Assembly: GCA_021647445.1 (NCBI GenBank)
Contig: JAKIUS010000083.1
Location: 1-7,029 of the forward strand
Reading direction: 5' to 3'
Length of the DNA: 7,029 nt
From: Geopsychrobacter sp.
Lineage (GTDB): Bacteria; Desulfobacterota; Desulfuromonadia; Desulfuromonadales; Geopsychrobacteraceae
The notes beneath the pieces are model-generated. The model was not told the origin of the DNA. It saw only the letters and a program-made list of their open reading frames with translations, and made no database searches. This document shows positions 5,280 to 7,029 of this stretch, piece by piece. Position 1 is the stretch's first letter. Each line of letters opens with the position of its first letter. Position numbers and translations under genes: made by a program.

Positions 5280-7029
5280 TCACATATTTCTTCGATATTG
5301 TCCACCGACCTCATAGAGCGCGGCGCTGATCTGTCCCAGTGAGGCGACCTTGACCGTCTCCATCAGTTCGGCAAAGATGTTGCCGCCACGTTCAGCCGTC
5401 TGCTGTAATTGTTTAAGCGCTATCTCCGCCTCGCCCGCATGCTCGGTCTGAAAGGAGCGCAGACTATCGATCTGGTGCCGCTTCTCCTCTTCGGTTGAAC
5501 GTGCAAGTTCGCCTGGGATCTCATAGCCACCATCGGCATTCTTTGGGTTCAGATAAGTATTAACGCCGATAATCGGCAATTCACCGGTATGCTTCTGATG
5601 TTCGTAGAGCATCGATTCTTCCTGGATCTTGGTGCGCTGGTAGAGGGTCTCCATCGCTCCAAGCACCCCGCCGCGCTGGCTGATCTGATCAAACTGAACC
5701 AAGACCGCCTCTTCGACAAGATCGGTCAACTCCTCGACAATGAAGGACCCCTGCAGGGGATTTTCATTCTTCGCCAGGCCCAGCTCCTTGTTGATGATCA
5801 TCTGAATCGCCATAGCACGGCGTACCGATTCTTCGGTCGGGGTGGTGACCGCTTCATCATAGGCATTGGTGTGCAGCGAGTTACAGTTGTCATAGATCGC
5901 CATCAAAGCCTGCAAGGTGGTACGAATATCGTTGAAGTTCATCTCTTGGGCGTGCAGGGAACGGCCCGAGGTCTGGATATGATACTTGAGCATCTGACTC
6001 TTCTTATTGGCACCGTAACGCTCGCGCATCACCACCGACCAGATACGTCGCGCCACCCGTCCGATCACCGTATATTCCGGGTCGAGCCCGTTACTGAAGA
6101 AGAAGGAGAGGTTACCGGCAAAATCATCGATGTGCATGCCACGCGCCAGGTAATATTCAACAAAGGTGAAGCCGTTAGAGAGGGTAAAAGCCAACTGGCT
6201 GATCGGGTTGGCACCGGCCTCGGCGATATGATAGCCGCTGATCGAGACCGAGTAGTAATTACGCACCTTCTGATCGATGAAATACTGCTGCACGTCACCC
6301 ATCATGCGCAGGGCAAATTCGGTGGTGAAGATACAGGTATTCTGGCCCTGATCCTCTTTTAAGATATCGGCCTGCACCGTGCCGCGCACCGTCTGCAGGG
6401 TGCAACTTTGAATCTCGGCAGCCTCGCTAACCGAGGGTTCGCGGCCTTTCTCATGGCGGAAGACCTCGAACTGTTGACGAATGGCGGTATTCATGAACAT
6501 CGCCAACAACATGGGGGCCGGGCCGTTGATGGTCAGGGAGACCGAGGTCATGGGATCACAAAGGTCGAAACCGGCGAACAGTTTGTCCATATCGTCCAGC
6601 GTACAGATAGAGACCCCGGACATACCGACCTTGCCGTAGATATCAGGACGCTCGTTGGGGTCTTCACCATAGAGCGTGACACTGTCAAACGCCGTCGAAA
6701 GCCGCTTGGCATCATCATCCTTGGTTAAATAATGGAAACGTCGGTTGGTCCGATCCGGAGTGCCTTCACCAGCAAACTGGCGCTTGGGGTCCTCGGCAGT
6801 GCGCTTAAAAGGGAAGAGACCGGCGGTATAGGGGAAGAAACCGGGCGCGTTCTCCTTCATGCACCAACGGATAATCTCGCCATAATCGGCAAAATCAGGC
6901 AGGCAGACCTTGGGAATTCGCGTCCCAGATAGACTGGTGGTGGTCAGTTCGGTACGAATCTCCTTATCGCGCACCTTAGTGGTCATCACCTCTTCGCCAT
7001 AAGCCTTCTTCAACGCTGGCCACTTCTGC
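5280..7029 (-). CDS. icmF: IcmF-type isobutyryl-CoA mutase, mutase domain (5' end outside window)
   Basis: The frame is open to the right edge and ends at TGA 5282-5280; 582 residues are visible. An in-frame TTG at 7013 is not taken as the start, since the residues before it (QKWPA) fit the linker that joins the GTPase and mutase parts of IcmF. Visible landmarks are [97 protein letters not shown] and the C-terminus GGQYRRNM. These belong to the coenzyme-B12 acyl-CoA mutase TIM-barrel. Phe (codon 6815-6813) and Gln (codon 6344-6342) stand where methylmalonyl-CoA mutase has Tyr and Arg, which points to isobutyryl-CoA/n-butyryl-CoA interconversion. There is no C-terminal B12 domain. In IcmF the B12 and MeaI-type GTPase domains are N-terminal, which would lie beyond base 7029. 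A separate large subunit (IcmA-like) remains possible. The likely role is branched-chain or butyrate carbon metabolism in the cytosol. Confidence 0.92.
   Translation of the reverse strand, partial: QKWPALKKAYGEEVMTTKVRDKEIRTELTTTSLSGTRIPKVCLPDFADYGEIIRWCMKENAPGFFPYTAGLFPFKRTAEDPKRQFAGEGTPDRTNRRFHYLTKDDDAKRLSTAFDSVTLYGEDPNERPDIYGKVGMSGVSICTLDDMDKLFAGFDLCDPMTSVSLTINGPAPMLLAMFMNTAIRQQFEVFRHEKGREPSVSEAAEIQSCTLQTVRGTVQADILKEDQGQNTCIFTTEFALRMMGDVQQYFIDQKVRNYYSVSISGYHIAEAGANPISQLAFTLSNGFTFVEYYLARGMHIDDFAGNLSFFFSNGLDPEYTVIGRVARRIWSVVMRERYGANKKSQMLKYHIQTSGRSLHAQEMNFNDIRTTLQALMAIYDNCNSLHTNAYDEAVTTPTEESVRRAMAIQMIINKELGLAKNENPLQGSFIVEELTDLVEEAVLVQFDQISQRGGVLGAMETLYQRTKIQEESMLYEHQKHTGELPIIGVNTYLNPKNADGGYEIPGELARSTEEEKRHQIDSLRSFQTEHAGEAEIALKQLQQTAERGGNIFAELMETVKVASLGQISAALYEVGGQYRRNM

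Noticed and set aside
5133..5342. Small plus-strand frame with repeated SSLLTPH residues
   Set aside because: The repeats only reflect the heptamer array, which happens to lack stops on this strand. The frame overlaps the ends of two real minus-strand genes and has no ribosome site.
5589..6362. 257-codon open frame on the plus strand
   Set aside because: It lies antisense to conserved mutase sequence and shows no recognisable protein features; it is a shadow of the mutase codons.
7011..7013. TTG start for the mutase inside the window
   Set aside because: The frame stays open to the edge and the preceding residues fit the IcmF linker, so the gene continues beyond the window.

Overview
The window looks like ordinary chromosome from a Gram-negative bacterium. 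My best guess is a member of the Desulfuromonadales (Geobacter/Desulfuromonas relatives) or another proteobacterium. The reasons are a fused-type isobutyryl-CoA mutase, a periplasmic YceI protein, a pair of TPM-domain proteins, strong AAAGGAG ribosome sites and a mid-range base composition. The taxon is inferred from gene content only. No tRNA, rRNA, CRISPR array, insertion sequence or phage gene was seen.

Layout. Bases 1-1996 (+ strand) hold the glycine-rich tail of a YgcG-like TPM protein, a second membrane TPM protein, and a secreted protein of unknown function. Bases 1997-2218 are a non-coding gap that holds half of a dispersed repeat. Bases 2219-3774 (+) are a tight two-gene unit: a YceI-family periplasmic protein and a xi-class glutathione transferase (glutathionyl-hydroquinone reductase). 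Bases 3775-3967 separate this unit from the convergent genes and are filled mostly by a 166-base imperfect palindrome. On the minus strand, 5134-3968 is an M24 metallopeptidase. A 112-base array of 16 phase-locked heptamers lies upstream of it. Beyond that, 7029-5280 is the mutase part of an IcmF-type enzyme whose N-terminal domains lie outside the window.

How the genes may work together. The two TPM proteins resemble the LemA-TPM-TPM envelope clusters seen in many bacteria. YceI proteins bind isoprenoid lipids or quinones, and xi-class GSTs reduce glutathionyl-hydroquinones, so their 23-base spacing suggests shared work on quinones (inference). The mutase and peptidase share a strand with a 145-base gap and could be cotranscribed, but no functional link is evident.

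The most interesting features are non-coding. The first is the long palindrome, which overlaps and supplies the stop codon of the peptidase gene. Its half-copy 1.8 kb away means that direct repeats bracket the yceI-yqjG pair. The second is the heptamer array, which joins the peptidase ribosome site without a gap and would give an mRNA leader with eleven AGGAG motifs.
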